From contig DATKKE010000011.1 of the NCBI GenBank assembly GCA_035543455.1, positions 17,189 to 81,188 on the forward strand: a DNA stretch of 64,000 nucleotides, given 5' to 3'. Origin of the DNA: CAIKOD01 sp035543455 (GTDB lineage Archaea > Halobacteriota > Methanomicrobia > Methanomicrobiales > Methanospirillaceae). The position numbers and the translations under genes were made by a program. The number at the start of each line of letters is the position of its first letter. Positions within the stretch are counted from its first letter, which is position 1. Below the pieces are notes generated by a model, which was not told the DNA's origin, did no database searches, and saw only the letters and a list, made by a program, of their open reading frames with translations. Shown here piece by piece: positions 62,073 through 64,000 of the stretch.

Positions 62073-64000
62073 CCTTATATTCTGCCGTCCACCAGCACCT
62101 GCAACGCAACCCCGACCGGCATCTCCGTCTCAACGGGGAAATCCTGTCGGCAAGGCTGCCGATGACCACGGAACGGTTCATAGGTCTTTGCATCATTCTT
62201 TCAGCCCTCAGCGGTTTTCTCATCGCAACCCTTGGTTTCTGGGCGGCGGGCATTGTCGTAATCTCACCACCGCAGACCCTTTCGGGGATATACAATCCTT
62301 ACAACATCGTTCTTCCGGGTCCTTTCACCATTACCCTGCCGCTCGTTATCATACAATTGGTGTGGGGTGCCGTTTTCTTTATCGTGGGAACCCTGCTTGT
62401 GTATTTCCTCGCTCTCAAATACCCCGGAATGAGAAAAAACACCCGGGCCACAAAGATCAACCTGACCCTGCACAACGCGGTTGCCTACATGTATGCCATG
62501 AGGCGCGGGGGGGCGCAACTCATGGCGATCTTCAGATCATTGTCCGAAAATGCTCCAATATATGGAGAAGTGGCGCTTGAGTTCCGCCAGGTGGTACGGG
62601 ATGCCGATTTCTTTGGCCTCGATGTCGTCACATCGCTGCGAAGGCTGATGGAGACCACCCCTTCGCAGAAGATGAAACAATTTCTCGAGGATATGATATC
62701 GGTTATAGAAACCGGCGGCGACCTGACCCTGTTTCTTTCAGGCAGGGTAAGGTTGTACCAGGAAGAAGCACGGTTCGAACAAAGACAATTTCTCAATTTT
62801 CTTGCGCTCATTGCAGAGTCTTACGTGACACTCTTTGTAGCAGGCCCGCTTTTCCTGATTATTATCCTGGTGGTCATGGGGATGATGGGTGGGGCGGCAA
62901 TTAACCAGATGGTCCTGGTGGTCTACGCACTGATTCCAATCGGTTCACTCATTTTCATTGTCCTGATTGATATGATATCCATCAAGACCGAGGGTATCGA
63001 ACGATATACCAGAGTACGGGAACTCAAAGAATATTCTGATGTCAGGGTACGGAAACAACCAGGCGAGGAGAAGTTCTTCGAGAAACTGCTCCATTATGAC
63101 CGGGTAAGGAATTTCAAGGAATTTATCCGGCATCCTATGAGGGGATTTATTCTAAACTTCAAACGCACCCTGTTCATAACCGTTCCAATTGCGGTTATTT
63201 ATCTTATCAGCGTCTATGTCACGATTTCTGATTTGCCGTTCGGCGAGGAATTCATCAACCTGATTGATGACCACCTGGTCATCGCTGCATTGATCATCCT
63301 GATCCCGTACGGCATTTTTTACGAGCTCTGGAGACGGAATATTCTCGGGATCGAATCGTTGATTCCGGATTTCCTGGACAGGATGGCAGGGATTAACCAG
63401 GTTGGCCTGACTATTGCCCAGGCTGTAGCTATCATGGTTAATACAAGGCTTGGCCTTCTGTCGTACGAGATAAAAAGAATCAAAAGGGACATGGATTGGG
63501 GAGCAAATTTCACCGATGCCCTGATGCGGTTCGAGGAGCGTGTTTCGACCCCGATGATAGCACGAACGGTCACATTGATCAGTAAGGCCAGCCAGATGAG
63601 CGGTTCGATCGGCGAAGTCCTGACCATTGCTGCAAGCGACGCACGCATGTCGGAGACCCTGAAGAAAGAGCGGCTTTCCGAGATGTTTATCTACACAGCA
63701 ATTGTTTACCTGGCGTTCGTGGTCTTTATCTTCGTCGTTGCCATTATCGATACCCAGTTCCTGCCCGTCCTTACCCATATCAACACCTCTGGGATACCGA
63801 CTACGGCAGGTGCGTTCTCCGGCCTTAAGGGGATCTCGATCGAGACATTTTCGCGCCTGATGTACCATGCATGTCTTCTCCAGGCATTCTTTTCAGGGCT
63901 TATTGCAGGTCAGATGGGAGAATCTTCGATTAATGCGGGACTGAAACACGCGGCGATCATGATGACGATCGCCTTGATCGTGTTTAATTTCGTGATTTGA
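62069..64000 (+). CDS. secretion-system membrane platform protein (ArlJ/TadC-like)
   Basis: The 643-residue protein has about nine TM helices and two T2SSF-type domains: one at about 140-235 (MRRGGAQLMAIFRSLSENAP, ending ISVIETGGDLTLFL) and one at about 440-530 (GLTIAQAVAIMVNTRLGLLS, then TLISKASQMSGSIGEVLTIA). Two copies joined by a central membrane segment are typical of archaeal ArlJ/PilC-type platforms. It anchors the ATPase and assembles pilins. The TGA ends at the last base of the window. Pilin and prepilin peptidase genes would be expected downstream, outside the window. Confidence 0.9.
   Translation: MTLYSAVHQHLQRNPDRHLRLNGEILSARLPMTTERFIGLCIILSALSGFLIATLGFWAAGIVVISPPQTLSGIYNPYNIVLPGPFTITLPLVIIQLVWGAVFFIVGTLLVYFLALKYPGMRKNTRATKINLTLHNAVAYMYAMRRGGAQLMAIFRSLSENAPIYGEVALEFRQVVRDADFFGLDVVTSLRRLMETTPSQKMKQFLEDMISVIETGGDLTLFLSGRVRLYQEEARFEQRQFLNFLALIAESYVTLFVAGPLFLIIILVVMGMMGGAAINQMVLVVYALIPIGSLIFIVLIDMISIKTEGIERYTRVRELKEYSDVRVRKQPGEEKFFEKLLHYDRVRNFKEFIRHPMRGFILNFKRTLFITVPIAVIYLISVYVTISDLPFGEEFINLIDDHLVIAALIILIPYGIFYELWRRNILGIESLIPDFLDRMAGINQVGLTIAQAVAIMVNTRLGLLSYEIKRIKRDMDWGANFTDALMRFEERVSTPMIARTVTLISKASQMSGSIGEVLTIAASDARMSETLKKERLSEMFIYTAIVYLAFVVFIFVVAIIDTQFLPVLTHINTSGIPTTAGAFSGLKGISIETFSRLMYHACLLQAFFSGLIAGQMGESSINAGLKHAAIMMTIALIVFNFVI

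Overview
The window is a stretch of an archaeal chromosome, most likely from a methanogen of the order Methanomicrobiales (Methanoregula/Methanolinea-like). This is inferred from gene content: archaeal TBP, MCM, RfcS, toprim DnaG, NMD3, the methanopterin enzyme MptD, CDP-archaeol synthase, a tetraether-lipid-synthase-like radical SAM protein, a partial TCA branch built on 2-oxoglutarate:ferredoxin oxidoreductase, and many PKD-rich surface proteins. There is no rRNA, CRISPR array or transposase. One tRNA (Leu, anticodon CAG) is present.

Layout. 1-5.6 kb (minus) is a compact information-processing operon: rfcS, mcm, mptD, a TatD-like hydrolase, DUF424, nmd3. 6.0-11.8 kb is one giant surface protein. 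12.2-16.6 kb (plus) is a DNA-repair operon: an RPA-associated OB-fold protein, a calcineurin-like phosphoesterase and an Lhr helicase, joined by overlaps. 16.7-25.3 kb holds a TPR/transglutaminase membrane protein, TBP, a PKD protein, an AMP-forming acyl-CoA synthetase with a ribbon-helix-helix head (plus a decayed fragment of a second one), tRNA-Leu, an adenosine-specific kinase and small exported proteins. 25.5-37 kb is mostly housekeeping: pyrC, DUF167, dnaG, UPF0058, a RimK-like ligase, alanine dehydrogenase, and a divergent pair of lipid genes (Tes-like and carS) leading into pyrE-purD-argF. 37-42.3 kb is an AT-rich accessory island with a calpain-like protease, a large beta-propeller/PKD surface protein and the tail of a broken relative. 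42.3-51 kb carries tandem HEAT-repeat membrane proteins, a flippase-like protein, a free KUP C-terminal domain, an O-methyltransferase, zinc-ribbon proteins and a PAS protein. 51.4-57.5 kb (minus) is an eight-gene operon for fumarase, 2-oxoglutarate:ferredoxin oxidoreductase and succinyl-CoA ligase. 57.7-64 kb holds an orphan sensor-like membrane protein, two KaiC/RecA-like proteins and, divergently, an ArlI/ArlJ-type secretion ATPase and its membrane partner.

Points of most interest: two genes (carS and DUF167) whose best start is an in-frame ATT placed 7 nt after a Shine-Dalgarno motif; the RHH/acyl-CoA synthetase fusion; the KaiC-pair plus ArlI/ArlJ-like module, one of whose RecA-like proteins has lost its P-loop; a calpain-like protease with Asp in place of the usual Asn; and a dispersed GC-rich hairpin element in three copies, two of which have a second palindrome at the same distance. 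Coordinates come from reading the sequence; family names come from motif recognition, not from a database search.
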